Source of the DNA: Terriglobia bacterium
GTDB lineage: Bacteria; Acidobacteriota; Terriglobia; Bryobacterales; Bryobacteraceae
Reading direction: 5' to 3'
NCBI GenBank assembly: GCA_020073265.1
Contig: JAIQFN010000001.1
Span: 124,001-188,000, forward strand
Length of the DNA stretch: 64,000 nucleotides
This document shows, piece by piece, positions 42,911 through 51,261 of the stretch. Below the pieces are notes generated by a model. That model did not search any database. It saw only the letters and a program-made list of their open reading frames with translations, and was not told where the DNA came from. A program made the position numbers and the translations under genes. Within the stretch, counting starts at the first letter, position 1. Every line of letters begins with the position of its first letter.

Positions 42911-44221
42911 TCAGCTGGGGATCTCGGCCCTGGACATTCTGGAGTCTGACACCTCCGTGTCGGTTGGTGAGGGTGGCTTCGTTCGCTCGAAAACCAGCTT
43001 TAACAACGGCGGTGTAATAAACGTACTGAGCATGATCATCAGGATCAAGGCGGAAAAGATGGCAGGGGGCAATAGCGGCTTGCCATTGAGCACCAGCGTG
43101 GCGCCCATGCCCGCGAAGATCAGGCCTACTTCGCCGCGCGGGATCATGCCGACGCCGATGGCCAAACGGTCCACGCCGCGCTCCAGGACGCCCAGGCCGC
43201 AGATCTGCTTTCCGAGAATCGCGACAGCGGTGATGAGCGCCGCGAATCCCAGCACGGCAGGCGAGGCGAAACTACGCAAGTCCATCCGAACGCCCATTAG
43301 AACGAAGAAGACGGGCACGATCAGCGTGGTGATGGGGAACAGCAGTTCCTCTACCCTCCGCTCGCCCCGTTCCAGGAACGGCCGATAGTGGACCTCCTCG
43401 AGCACAACGCCGGCCGCAAAAGCGCCGACGATAGGCGCCAGGCCAACCAACCCGGAAAGAGTGGCGACTGCGAAACAGAAGCAGATGGACAAGGCCAGCA
43501 GCGCGCCGGAGATTTTCAATCGGGCGGCATACGTAAAGGCGCGTTGCGACCAGAATCTTCCAATGACCACGGCCAGAATCAGAAACAGAGCCGCCTTGAC
43601 GACGATCCAGAGGCAGGTCAACCAATTCACGCCTCCGGCCGCGCCGTTGGATGCTGCCGCCGTCACCAGCCCGCTGATCACCGCCAGAACCACCAGTCCG
43701 ATCACATCGTCGGCCACGGCTGCACCGAGAATGATGCGTGCCTCTTTGGTGTTGGCCTTGCGCAGGTCCTTCAACACGCGGGCCGTGATGCCGACGCTGG
43801 TGGCGGTAAGGGTACCGCCGACGAACAGGTGCGTCAACCATCCGGCATCGGGCAGGAGCTGGGTCGAAACCAGGTAGCCCAGGAACATGGGCGCGATCAC
43901 GCCCAACGTGGCTACCAGCAGCGAAGACCAGCCGACCAATAGCAGTTGCCCCAGGTCGGACTCGACGCCCACTTCGAACAGCAGCAGGATGGCGCCGATC
44001 TCGGCCAGCATGCGGAGGATGGAGTTGGTCTTGAGCGGATCGAGCAGGGTGATCCCGAAAAGATTCAGGTTGCCGAGCAGGACGCCTACCAGCAGTTCAC
44101 CCAGGACGGGCGGCTGGCCCAAGCGTCCGATCAGCTCGCCCCCCAGCTTGGCGGCGACGATGATCAGAGCCAGAACCATCATGGCCTGCCGGACGAGCTC
44201 GCCGATATCGGTTCCTTGCAT
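42911..44221 (-). CDS. Cation:proton antiporter, CPA2/KefB type
   Basis: 436 residues from the ATG at 44221 (MQGTDIGELV); a TTG at 44275 would add 18 residues. Twelve to thirteen membrane helices with the CPA2 features: GQPPVLGELLVGVLLG near the start, LLFEVGVESD, GGTLTATSVGITARVL, AAVADDVIGLVVLA with the paired aspartates of the ion site, and MIPRGEVGLIFAG. There is no C-terminal RCK/TrkA nucleotide-binding domain, so it is a bare transporter. It exchanges Na+ or K+ for protons. It lies 63 bp downstream of glnB on the same strand and may be the tail of the ammonium operon. Confidence 0.92.
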   Translation of the reverse strand: MQGTDIGELVRQAMMVLALIIVAAKLGGELIGRLGQPPVLGELLVGVLLGNLNLFGITLLDPLKTNSILRMLAEIGAILLLFEVGVESDLGQLLLVGWSSLLVATLGVIAPMFLGYLVSTQLLPDAGWLTHLFVGGTLTATSVGITARVLKDLRKANTKEARIILGAAVADDVIGLVVLAVISGLVTAAASNGAAGGVNWLTCLWIVVKAALFLILAVVIGRFWSQRAFTYAARLKISGALLALSICFCFAVATLSGLVGLAPIVGAFAAGVVLEEVHYRPFLERGERRVEELLFPITTLIVPVFFVLMGVRMDLRSFASPAVLGFAALITAVAILGKQICGLGVLERGVDRLAIGVGMIPRGEVGLIFAGMGATLVLNGKPLLPPAIFSALILMIMLSTFITPPLLKLVFERTKPPSPTDTEVSDSRMSRAEIPS

Positions 44222-44284
44222 GACCAGCACCGCGACGGCTCGGCCGGCCGGCGGGTGCGTCGCCGGCCTCGCCAAGGCCGCTAC

Positions 44285-44623
44285 TTAAAGCGCACCCTCC
44301 CCTCGGTCGCCGTTACGGATGCGGATGGCTTCGTCGATGGTGGAGACAAATATCTTTCCATCCCCGATTTTGCCGGACCGCGCCGCCGCGCCCAGCGTCT
44401 CCACTACCTGGCTCACCAGGGCGTCCGGCACGATGATGTCCAGCTTGACCTTGGGCAGCAGGTCCACCTTGTATTCCTGGCCGCGATAAACCTCGGTGTG
44501 GCCTTTCTGACGGCCGTGGCCGCGCACGTCAGTGACGGTGATCCCTTCCACGCCGACTCCGTGCAGAGCTTCCTTGACCTGGTCTAACTTGTACGGCTGA
44601 ATGATGGCCTCGACCTTTTTCAT
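44285..44623 (-). CDS. glnB: Nitrogen regulatory protein P-II
   Basis: 112 residues from the ATG at 44623. The T-loop [14 protein letters not shown] carries Y51, the uridylylation site, and the ATP/2-oxoglutarate contacts GHGRQKG and the C-terminal [10 protein letters not shown] are intact. P-II senses 2-oxoglutarate, ATP/ADP and nitrogen status, and binds Amt to close the ammonium channel. Being in one operon with amt suggests the GlnK function. It overlaps the 66-residue membrane-protein gene upstream by four bases. Confidence 0.95.
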   Translation of the reverse strand: MKKVEAIIQPYKLDQVKEALHGVGVEGITVTDVRGHGRQKGHTEVYRGQEYKVDLLPKVKLDIIVPDALVSQVVETLGAAARSGKIGDGKIFVSTIDEAIRIRNGDRGEGAL

Positions 44624-44820
44624 GGGTTCACCGTCCTGGATGCGGAAGCCGGCGCGACCTGGTTGAGCCTGGATCGAGCCGTCCCGGATTTGAGTCTGTT
44701 CCTGTAATTTAAAAACGCAGCAAGAGCGATACCGATGGCGACAGCCACCGGAGGCGCACCCGCCGCGAACAATGCAATCGCCACGCACAGGGCCGCGGCG
44801 ATGAAGATTCGCCAACTCAT
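44620..44820 (-). CDS. Mini membrane protein in the amt-glnB operon
   Basis: 66 residues. One long hydrophobic block (residues 5-37, [32 protein letters not shown] region), possibly a hairpin around the PP, then a basic soluble tail ([16 protein letters not shown]). ATGA overlaps join it both to the TPR gene before it and to glnB after it, so it is almost certainly translated. No family is recognised. Its place between the TPR protein and glnB suggests an accessory to the Amt/P-II complex. Confidence 0.65.
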   Translation of the reverse strand: MSWRIFIAAALCVAIALFAAGAPPVAVAIGIALAAFLNYRNRLKSGTARSRLNQVAPASASRTVNP

Positions 44821-45341
44821 CGGAAGAGCACCATGGCCAGCGTAATGATCACCATCATCACCATGAGAGTGATGGAAGGCTTCCGCAGCGGCTTGTTCAA
44901 CTCGGGCCGCTGGGTCCCTTCACGCCTGAGCCGTCGAATCTCCTGCAACTGCTTCCGAGCCAGCGACAGCTCCCAAGTGTTGCCGGCCAGGTTCAGAGCC
45001 TGGCTGGTTTCTTCTTCCGCGCGCTGCAAAGCGCGCAGACGATACAACAACTCGGAATATTTCAGTTGCGCGAAGAAGTGCGTGTCATCCATCTTGACGG
45101 CTTTTTCGAGGACGTCCATGGAGTCGTGGGCCTGGTAGTTCATCGCATATGCCATGCCGAGACAGGTGTGCAGATCGGCGGACTCAGGATTGTCCTGGCA
45201 GGCTTTTTTCAGAAAACCGATGTACTCCTTCAGTTCCTCCGGCGAAACCGTGTGAGGGTCTCGCCAGGGAACCGGGAGAATGTGAATGGGCCGATCGAGC
45301 GTCCCGACCCGCGACGGGATGAGTTCCAGAGCGTTGGTCAT
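44817..45341 (-). CDS. Tail-anchored TPR protein
   Basis: 174 residues. Two to three tetratricopeptide repeats lie in the middle ([28 protein letters not shown], then [28 protein letters not shown]). The last ~20 residues ([19 protein letters not shown]) form one C-terminal membrane anchor, so the TPR part should face the cytosol. TPR domains bind proteins; adjacent Amt, P-II and mini membrane proteins are the obvious candidates. It starts two bases before the amt stop and overlaps the next gene by four bases. Confidence 0.72.
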   Translation of the reverse strand: MTNALELIPSRVGTLDRPIHILPVPWRDPHTVSPEELKEYIGFLKKACQDNPESADLHTCLGMAYAMNYQAHDSMDVLEKAVKMDDTHFFAQLKYSELLYRLRALQRAEEETSQALNLAGNTWELSLARKQLQEIRRLRREGTQRPELNKPLRKPSITLMVMMVIITLAMVLFR

Positions 45342-45342
45342 G

Positions 45343-47019
45343 TCAGGCCGCTCCCGCGGCGCCCAAAGAGGTCGCCTTGATCTCGAACTCCGGATAGCAG
45401 AGCGCGCCCATCTCGGGCAGGTCGAGACCCTCGAGCTCGGCTTTGGCTCCCACGCGCTGGCCGACCACGACGTCCACGATCCAGTTGATGACGAAGCTGA
45501 TGGTGAACACCGCGCCGATCAGCGTGGATACGCCGATCAACTGCGCCACCAACTGGCTCGCGTCGCCGTAGAACAAACCGGTTACCGAACCATTGACGCC
45601 GCCCCAAGAGCCGCCGTAGTTGCTCTTGCCGTCGGCGAACAGGCCCACCGAGATTACACCCCAGAGGCCGTTCGTTCCGTGTACCGAAATTGCGCCGACC
45701 GGATCGTCCACCTTCATCACGCGCTCGATGAATTCCACCGAGAGGCAGACCAGAACGCCGGCCACCAACCCGATGATGCAAGCGCCGATCGTGTTCACAA
45801 AGCCGCTGGGCGCCGTGATGGCGACCAAACCTGCCAGCAGCCCGTTGCCGGTCATGGACGCGTCGGGCTTCCCATACCGCAACCACATGTAGAGCATGGC
45901 GCCGAAGGATCCGGTCATGCCGGCCAGCATGGTGTCGACGGCGATGCTGCCGATGCGCAAATTGCCGTTTCCGGATGCGCCCAGTGTTGAGCCGGGGTTG
46001 AATCCAAACCAGCCGAACGCCAGGATAAAGCATCCTGTGAGGACGATCACTATGTCGTGACCTGGCATCGCGAGCGGCTTGCCCTCCCGTGTGTATTTGC
46101 CGATGCGTGGGCCGATGATCATGGACACGGCTAAAGCCGTTATCCCTCCTACCGCATGCACCACTCCCGATCCGGCGAAATCCGCGTAACCGTGTCCCAG
46201 TCCAAAGTTGGCTCCCAGGTTAGCCAGCCAGCCGCCGCCCCAAGCCCAGTTGGCATAGAGAGGATAGGTGAAGGCGCCCATCAGGAACGACGACGCGATG
46301 AAGGCCGCATACTTCCAACGTTCGGCGGCGCCGCCGGTGACGATGGTGAGCGCGGTGTCCATGAATACCATTTGGAACAGGAACAGCACCATCACCGCGA
46401 CGTCATAGGAGCCGTTGTGCGTCAGGAAGAATGCGCCCTGCCCGAACAAGCCGAACGCTTTGCCGAAAATGGTGATGGCGAACTCTTTGTTGAGCACCGG
46501 CATGTTGCCTAAGTTCGCGACAGCGCCCACACCTCCCATCTGGATGGCGAATCCGATCAGCCAGTAGGCCAGCATTCCGGCGCCGTAGACCATGAAGTTC
46601 ATCATCATGGTGTGGTTGGCGTTCTTGGCGCGGCACAATCCGGTCTCGACGATCGCGAATCCGGCCTGCATGAACATGACCAGGAAGCCGGTGACTAGCG
46701 TCCAGACAAAATTGATCGCGATCTTGTTCTGCCCGATCTGATTGAGCACATCGCCGACGTTGATGCCCTTCTTGGAGTCGGCGACCGCGATATCCGACAC
46801 GGTGCCGGTGAGTCCGCCATCCGGGTCGCCTTTCGCGCGCGCGTCATTGGTTGGCCCAGCGACGCCTTTCAGGTCGGCGTCGGTAATAGGCACGGGTTTG
46901 GGCGCAGGGGCTGCGGCAGCCGCGGGTGGCGCCTGCGGGGCCGCCGGAGTCTGTGCTGGCGCCAGGGACCCGAGACCCAAAGCGCACGCAAGAATTAGGA
47001 TGGTCCTGTTTAGCTTCAT
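45343..47019 (-). CDS. amt: Ammonium transporter
   Basis: 558 residues from the ATG at 47019. A signal peptide and an alanine/proline-rich periplasmic extension of ~90 residues (APAQTPAAPQAPPAAAAAPAP) precede the Amt core, longer than usual. The eleven-helix channel has the twin histidines in GVVHAVGGITAL and SVHGTNGLWGV, and FGWFGFNPGS. Amt conducts NH3/NH4+ at the cytoplasmic membrane. A GGAGG ribosome binding site lies ten bases upstream. P-II is encoded downstream, the classical amt-glnK pairing separated here by two extra genes. Confidence 0.95.
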   Translation of the reverse strand: MKLNRTILILACALGLGSLAPAQTPAAPQAPPAAAAAPAPKPVPITDADLKGVAGPTNDARAKGDPDGGLTGTVSDIAVADSKKGINVGDVLNQIGQNKIAINFVWTLVTGFLVMFMQAGFAIVETGLCRAKNANHTMMMNFMVYGAGMLAYWLIGFAIQMGGVGAVANLGNMPVLNKEFAITIFGKAFGLFGQGAFFLTHNGSYDVAVMVLFLFQMVFMDTALTIVTGGAAERWKYAAFIASSFLMGAFTYPLYANWAWGGGWLANLGANFGLGHGYADFAGSGVVHAVGGITALAVSMIIGPRIGKYTREGKPLAMPGHDIVIVLTGCFILAFGWFGFNPGSTLGASGNGNLRIGSIAVDTMLAGMTGSFGAMLYMWLRYGKPDASMTGNGLLAGLVAITAPSGFVNTIGACIIGLVAGVLVCLSVEFIERVMKVDDPVGAISVHGTNGLWGVISVGLFADGKSNYGGSWGGVNGSVTGLFYGDASQLVAQLIGVSTLIGAVFTISFVINWIVDVVVGQRVGAKAELEGLDLPEMGALCYPEFEIKATSLGAAGAA

Positions 47020-47023
47020 CAAT

Positions 47024-47206
47024 CTATTTCCTCCAGATAGCCTTGCTCAGATAGTGGCGGTTGAGCACTCCGATAATCCCGATCAGGCTCACTGCAATGC
47101 CGCCCAACACCATGACCAGCCGCCCGTTCACGCTCGAGGTGATGCCGAGGCTCAGGACGCTCATCAAAAAACCCAACAATGTGATGACAACTCCGGCAAT
47201 AATCAT
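47024..47206 (-). CDS. Mini membrane protein upstream of amt
   Basis: 60 residues. Two hydrophobic helices (2-24 and 29-48) around a short NGR turn, then a basic tail (NRHYLSKAIWRK). The ATG at 47206 has GGAGAG upstream. It ends four bases before the amt start, so co-translation is likely. It has no recognised family. Confidence 0.62.
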   Translation of the reverse strand: MIIAGVVITLLGFLMSVLSLGITSSVNGRLVMVLGGIAVSLIGIIGVLNRHYLSKAIWRK

Positions 47207-47234
47207 GTTTTTATCTCTCCTTGCCTGTCAGACG

Positions 47235-47411
47235 TTACTCCTCTTGGGATTCCCAAGGCTTGCACTTCATAAAGAAAAAGCAGGCTACGCCGAGCAGCAC
47301 CAGTGCCCCAACCAAGAGAATGATGCCGCCACCCGCGAATGCACCAGCGAGCAGAGTGAAAGCCAGCAAGAAGAAACAAATCGCAGCCGCTTGAGTGGGA
47401 TTGGCTCCCAT
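47235..47411 (-). CDS. Mini membrane protein in the amt operon
   Basis: 58 residues, in the minus frame from ATG 47411 to TAA 47237-47235. A strong ribosome binding site GGGGAGG precedes the ATG by seven bases. The sequence has MGANPTQAAAICFFLLAF, then a glycine-rich turn and a second helix before MKCKPWESQEE. Two membrane helices with a charged C-terminal end. It is too short for standard gene calling, but the ribosome binding site, operon place and hydrophobic pattern support it. Confidence 0.6.
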   Translation of the reverse strand: MGANPTQAAAICFFLLAFTLLAGAFAGGGIILLVGALVLLGVACFFFMKCKPWESQEE

Positions 47412-47469
47412 CGTTACACCTCCCCAAAGTTTTTCGTCAGGAGCCCAGGCTCCTCAAAACATCCGTGAA

Positions 47470-47643
47470 CTACCAAGCAGGCTTCACGCCCGGCTTGCAC
47501 GCCGCCAGCAAGAAGCCTGAGAACAACCAGATAAACAACATGCTCCAGAACAGCGCCATCTGTCCGCCGGCCGCATACAGACCGGCCAGCACTGTAAACA
47601 CCGCCGTCAACAGCACCCAAACCTTTCGCAACTCGGACGTCAT
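47470..47643 (-). CDS. Mini membrane protein, first gene of the amt operon
   Basis: 57 residues from ATG 47643, which has GGAG six bases upstream; a TTG at 47688 would add 15 residues. Two membrane helices (8-25 and 30-48), with MTSELRKVW at the start and a CKPGVKPAW end. It shares the C-K-P motif near the C-terminus with the 58-residue neighbour (MKCKPWESQEE). It is the promoter-proximal gene on this strand. Function is unknown. Confidence 0.58.
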   Translation of the reverse strand: MTSELRKVWVLLTAVFTVLAGLYAAGGQMALFWSMLFIWLFSGFLLAACKPGVKPAW

Positions 47644-48097
47644 GTGCACTCCAAGGCGGACGAATCCGTCGGTCTGCTCGCCAGACAATTTTGAAAACCA
47701 GAATTCGCTTACTGCTGCGGCTAGCGGGACAGGGCTAACTGCGGACGGGCGCTGTAAGAATGAAACCCAGTCTAGGGGTGATGTTGGTTACAAGTCCAAT
47801 TGATATTGTGTATTGTTTTCAGAACCATTTTCTATATAAGCAACAAAAGAAAGCTTCCATTGACCGAAAGAAAGATCGCTGGCTGTTGGTGGATTCAACA
47901 GTTTGGGTGTTCAAAGGAAGGAGTCCGTCATTGAGCGTGGGCGCAGCCGGTTCGCCCCCGCTCCTTTCGTTTGGTCAGGCTATGCTATCTATTGGAGCGT
48001 AGGAATTCGCTCCGGAACGAGAGCGTCGTTGTTAGCCGACCGAGAAACATCCTGGACAGCGAAAGAGCCAGCGGTTCAGCACCGCCGGCTGGACGCC
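47644..48097. other. Divergent regulatory region between the amt operon and the histidine kinase
   Basis: A 454-base stretch with an AT-rich core (47790-47870), in clear contrast to the surrounding GC level. It should contain promoters in both directions. I looked for a sigma-54 element (GGCAC-N5-TTGC type) on both strands and did not find a convincing one. The 47903-48097 part stays open in the kinase frame but has no good start codon and does not look like protein. Confidence 0.5.
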
Positions 48098-49474
48098 ATG
48101 ATCGGGCTGTGTCTGAAGACCGGCCGCGTCAAGGTCTTGGTCGTCACCGTCGCTTTGGTGGTGCTGATTGCCTTCACGGACTGGTCCGTCGGCAGGAGCA
48201 TGTCGCTTGGAATCCTCTATATCCTTCCGATGGTCCTGGGCGCCGTGGTTCTGGCGCCGTGGGAGATAGGAGTCCTGGCGATTCTGTGCTCGCTTTTGCG
48301 CTCGACTTTCGACACGCCGGGATCGCACGCCGAAGTGATGCTGCGGTTCGCTTTCGCCACGCTGGCGTACTTCACGTCCGGACTCTTCGTCACGGCCCTG
48401 GTCCGCAATCGCGAGCTGGTGGTGGAGCACCTGGCCACGATCGAAAAGGAGCAGGCGCTGCGCCGGGAGGCCGAGGAGCAGTTGAGCGTGCTGGCGGAAA
48501 GCAGTCCGGCGGCGATCCTGACGCTGGATAATCGAGGCGTCGTGCTGGCCGCGAACCACGCCGCGAATAGTTTGTTCGGGATTCCAGAAGGACAGGTCTT
48601 ACTGGGAAGAGGGATCGAGCGCTATCTCCCGGTGCTGTCCGATGCGCTGCGGCTGGAGACTGGTCCGGACGTCTTCCGTACTGCGGCGCAATGCCAGGGG
48701 CAACGGGACAACGGAGAGCTTTTCCTGGCGAATACCTGGTTTTCGTCTTACGTTACTTCGCAAGGCGTGCGCCTGGCCGCGATTGTCGTCGATTCTTCCG
48801 AGGAGATGCGCGAACAGGAAGAACAGAATCTGCATCACCTGATGAACTACAACCGGATTGCCGCGGCGGCCGTTTCGCATGAAGTCCGCAACCTGTGCAG
48901 CTCCATTTCCCTGTTGAGTTCGAATCTTGCGGAAAAGCACGACCTGGCTGGCGACCAGGATTGCCAGGGCCTGCTCGCGCTGGTACTGGGCTTGGAAAAG
49001 ATGGCGTCATTCGAGCTGCATTCCCGGGTGCATGAAACGTTCGAGGCCATTTCGCTCAAGGCGGTGTTGGACAATCTTCGCATCATGATCGAACCCGACT
49101 GGCAGGATGCCAACGGCGTCGTGCGTTGGAATCTGCCCGAAAAGTGTCCCGCTGTGGTGGCGGATGCTCACGGTTTGCTGCAGGCGTTTTTGAATCTCAC
49201 AAAGAACAGCTTGCGGGCGGTCCAGGAGGTCTCCTCGCGAGAGCTCGCCGTCGGCGTGTCGGTCCTGGACAAACAGGTTTTGGTGCGGTTTGAGGACACA
49301 GGACCGGGTATCGGCTCGCCCGAACGTCTGTTTCAACCGTTCCAGAGCGGAGCCGATGGCGCCGGGCTGGGTCTTTATGTCTCGCGCGCCATCATGCGAA
49401 GCTATGGAGGTGACTTGCGGTTCGAATCGACGCCGCAGGGCACTTGTTTTGTGGTGGAACTGCAAATAGCGTAA
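48098..49474 (+). CDS. Membrane sensor histidine kinase with PAS domain
   Basis: 458 residues from ATG 48098. Four membrane helices (about 11-110) form the sensor, followed by a coiled coil, a PAS domain (about 130-235, AAILTLDNRGVVLAANHAA) and the kinase core. The H-box AAAVSHEVRNLCSSISLL holds H261. The ATPase has FLNLTKNSLRAV (N-box), FEDTGPGIG (G1) and GAGLGLYVS (G2). It lies 12 bp upstream of a NarL-type response regulator, its evident partner. Divergence from the amt operon suggests a link to nitrogen sensing. Confidence 0.88.
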   Translation: MIGLCLKTGRVKVLVVTVALVVLIAFTDWSVGRSMSLGILYILPMVLGAVVLAPWEIGVLAILCSLLRSTFDTPGSHAEVMLRFAFATLAYFTSGLFVTALVRNRELVVEHLATIEKEQALRREAEEQLSVLAESSPAAILTLDNRGVVLAANHAANSLFGIPEGQVLLGRGIERYLPVLSDALRLETGPDVFRTAAQCQGQRDNGELFLANTWFSSYVTSQGVRLAAIVVDSSEEMREQEEQNLHHLMNYNRIAAAAVSHEVRNLCSSISLLSSNLAEKHDLAGDQDCQGLLALVLGLEKMASFELHSRVHETFEAISLKAVLDNLRIMIEPDWQDANGVVRWNLPEKCPAVVADAHGLLQAFLNLTKNSLRAVQEVSSRELAVGVSVLDKQVLVRFEDTGPGIGSPERLFQPFQSGADGAGLGLYVSRAIMRSYGGDLRFESTPQGTCFVVELQIA

Positions 49475-49486
49475 TGAGGCTCGGAC

Positions 49487-50137
49487 TTGGATAGCGCTAC
49501 CCTCACGATCAATCTTTTCCTGGTGGACGATCACGCCATGTTCCGCGAGGGATTGGCGCAGGTCCTGGCGAAGGAGCCTGGATTTCAAGTCGTCGGTCAA
49601 AGCGCTTCTTCCAAGGAAGCGCTCGGACTGCTGGGCCGATCGGGTGCAACCATCGTGCTCCTGGATGTCGACCTCGGCGCGGAGCGGGCCCTGGATTTCG
49701 TCCTGGAGGCTAAGAAGAAAGGTTTCGAAGGGCAGATCCTTATCGTGACGGCGGGCGTAAGCGGACCGGAAGCGGTGCAGCTTGTACAGGCTGGCGTCGC
49801 GGGCATCCTGCACAAGCAACACTCGACTCGGGAGCTCAGCAACGCGATTCGCCAGGTGGCGTCGGGCGAAGTCTGTCTGGAACAGGATTACCTGACGGCT
49901 CTCTTTCGATCGGTGGACCGCACGCGCGAGCAGGGCCGCCCACGGCTCACCGAACGGGAGAAGATAGTGCTGCGCAGCATTTTTCAGGGCTTGTCGAACA
50001 AAGACATCGGCGCGCGCCTGGATATTTCGGAGGGAGCGGTCAAGTTTTCGCTCCGGCAGCTCTGTCAGAAAGTCGGCGTGCGGACTCGCGCTCAACTGGT
50101 GAAGGTTGCGCTGGAACAGTACCGGGATCAACTCTAA
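49487..50137 (+). CDS. NarL/LuxR-type response regulator
   Basis: 216 residues. The receiver domain has the acidic pair in LVDDHAMFREG, phosphorylation site D60 in LLDVDLGAERALDF, T in IVTAGVSG and K in ILHKQHSTREL. The C-terminal helix-turn-helix is of the LuxR family (LTEREKIVLRSIFQGLSNKDIGARLDISEGAVKFSLRQL). A TTG at 49487 is used; a start a little later would damage the first strand. It is phosphorylated by the upstream kinase and probably acts on promoters in the shared divergent region. Confidence 0.9.
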   Translation: MDSATLTINLFLVDDHAMFREGLAQVLAKEPGFQVVGQSASSKEALGLLGRSGATIVLLDVDLGAERALDFVLEAKKKGFEGQILIVTAGVSGPEAVQLVQAGVAGILHKQHSTRELSNAIRQVASGEVCLEQDYLTALFRSVDRTREQGRPRLTEREKIVLRSIFQGLSNKDIGARLDISEGAVKFSLRQLCQKVGVRTRAQLVKVALEQYRDQL

Positions 50138-50154
50138 GGTCACGCTGGGCGCAA

Positions 50155-51261
50155 ATGAAAGCCGACCAAGTAAAACGCCTGGCTCGCGAATGTGGTTTCG
50201 ATCTGGCCGGCATCGCGCGCGCGGAACCGCTGGATCAGGACATCCGGCGCTACCAGGATTGGGTGGATCGCGGACTGGCAGGAGCGATGGGATATCTGAC
50301 GGACCGCCGCGCCACCGTTCGCACCGATCCCAAGCTGCTGCTCGCGAGCGCTCGTTCCATCATTTGCGTCGGCAAGCTCTACAACGGACCCGAGACCCGG
50401 TCCACGGAATGGTCGGACTCTGGCTCGGGGTGGGTGTCGCGCTACGCCTGGGGCGACGACTACCACGACGTGGTCCGCGCGGGTCTCGAGAAACTGGCGC
50501 AGAAGCTGGGGCCGGGACACGAGTGGAAAATCTGCGTGGATACCGCGCCGCTGTTGGAACGATCCTACGCGCGCGAGGCCGGCCTGGGCTGGATCGGCAA
50601 GAACACCTGCCTCATCAATCAGGAGCTGGGGTCGTGGGTCTTCCTGGGCGAGATCCTGACCTCGATGGAAATCGAGCCGGACTCGCCGCCGCCGGATCGC
50701 TGTGGAACGTGCACGCGCTGCATCGATGCCTGTCCCACGCAGGCGATCCCTCAAGGTGGGTACGAAATCGACGCGCGGCGCTGCATTCCGTACTTCACCA
50801 TCGAACTGCGCGGCGCGGTGCCGGAGGAAATGCGCGGCGCGATCGGCCAGCACGTTTTCGGCTGCGACATCTGCCAGGATGTCTGCCCCTGGAATCGAAA
50901 GGCTCCGGTGGCGGGCGAGCCGGCTTTCGAACCCCGCCACTTCGCGCCGCCGCTCGAAGAACTGGCGGCGTTGACCGAGGAGCAATTTCGCGAGACCTTC
51001 CGCTCGAGTCCCATCCAGCGCGCCAAACACGCCGGGTTCCTGCGCAACGTCGCCATCGCGATGGGCAACAGCGGGCGCGAGCAGTTTCGCGAGCCGCTCG
51101 AACGGCTGGCCGCGTTTCCGGACGAGGTGGTGGCGGAGCACGCGCGCTGGGCGCTGGAGCGCATCGGCAGCCTGGCTGAAGAATCGACAACGCGCACGCC
51201 GCGGAATATGATGGTTTCTGGCGCCCAGCGCCGCAAGGAGAACAGCAATGACCGCGAATGA
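50155..51261 (+). CDS. queG: Epoxyqueuosine reductase
   Basis: 368 residues. The cobalamin-dependent enzyme carries out the last step of queuosine synthesis in tRNA. It has the KICVDTAPLLERSYAREAGLGWIGKNT region with the catalytic aspartate, and two [4Fe-4S] sites (CGTCTRCIDACP and CDICQDVCPWN). A C-terminal HEAT-like part (from ~305) helps hold tRNA. The other queuosine genes are not in the window. It overlaps the following acyl-CoA dehydrogenase start by 14 bp. Confidence 0.95.
   Translation: MKADQVKRLARECGFDLAGIARAEPLDQDIRRYQDWVDRGLAGAMGYLTDRRATVRTDPKLLLASARSIICVGKLYNGPETRSTEWSDSGSGWVSRYAWGDDYHDVVRAGLEKLAQKLGPGHEWKICVDTAPLLERSYAREAGLGWIGKNTCLINQELGSWVFLGEILTSMEIEPDSPPPDRCGTCTRCIDACPTQAIPQGGYEIDARRCIPYFTIELRGAVPEEMRGAIGQHVFGCDICQDVCPWNRKAPVAGEPAFEPRHFAPPLEELAALTEEQFRETFRSSPIQRAKHAGFLRNVAIAMGNSGREQFREPLERLAAFPDEVVAEHARWALERIGSLAEESTTRTPRNMMVSGAQRRKENSNDRE

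Noticed and set aside
47700-47880. Sigma-54 promoter for the amt operon
   Set aside because: No GGCAC-N5-TTGC-like pair with correct spacing on either strand.
47760-48002. 80-codon frame in the amt/kinase divergent region
   Set aside because: It lies in the AT-rich promoter region with no ribosome binding site and no similarity to the mini membrane proteins.
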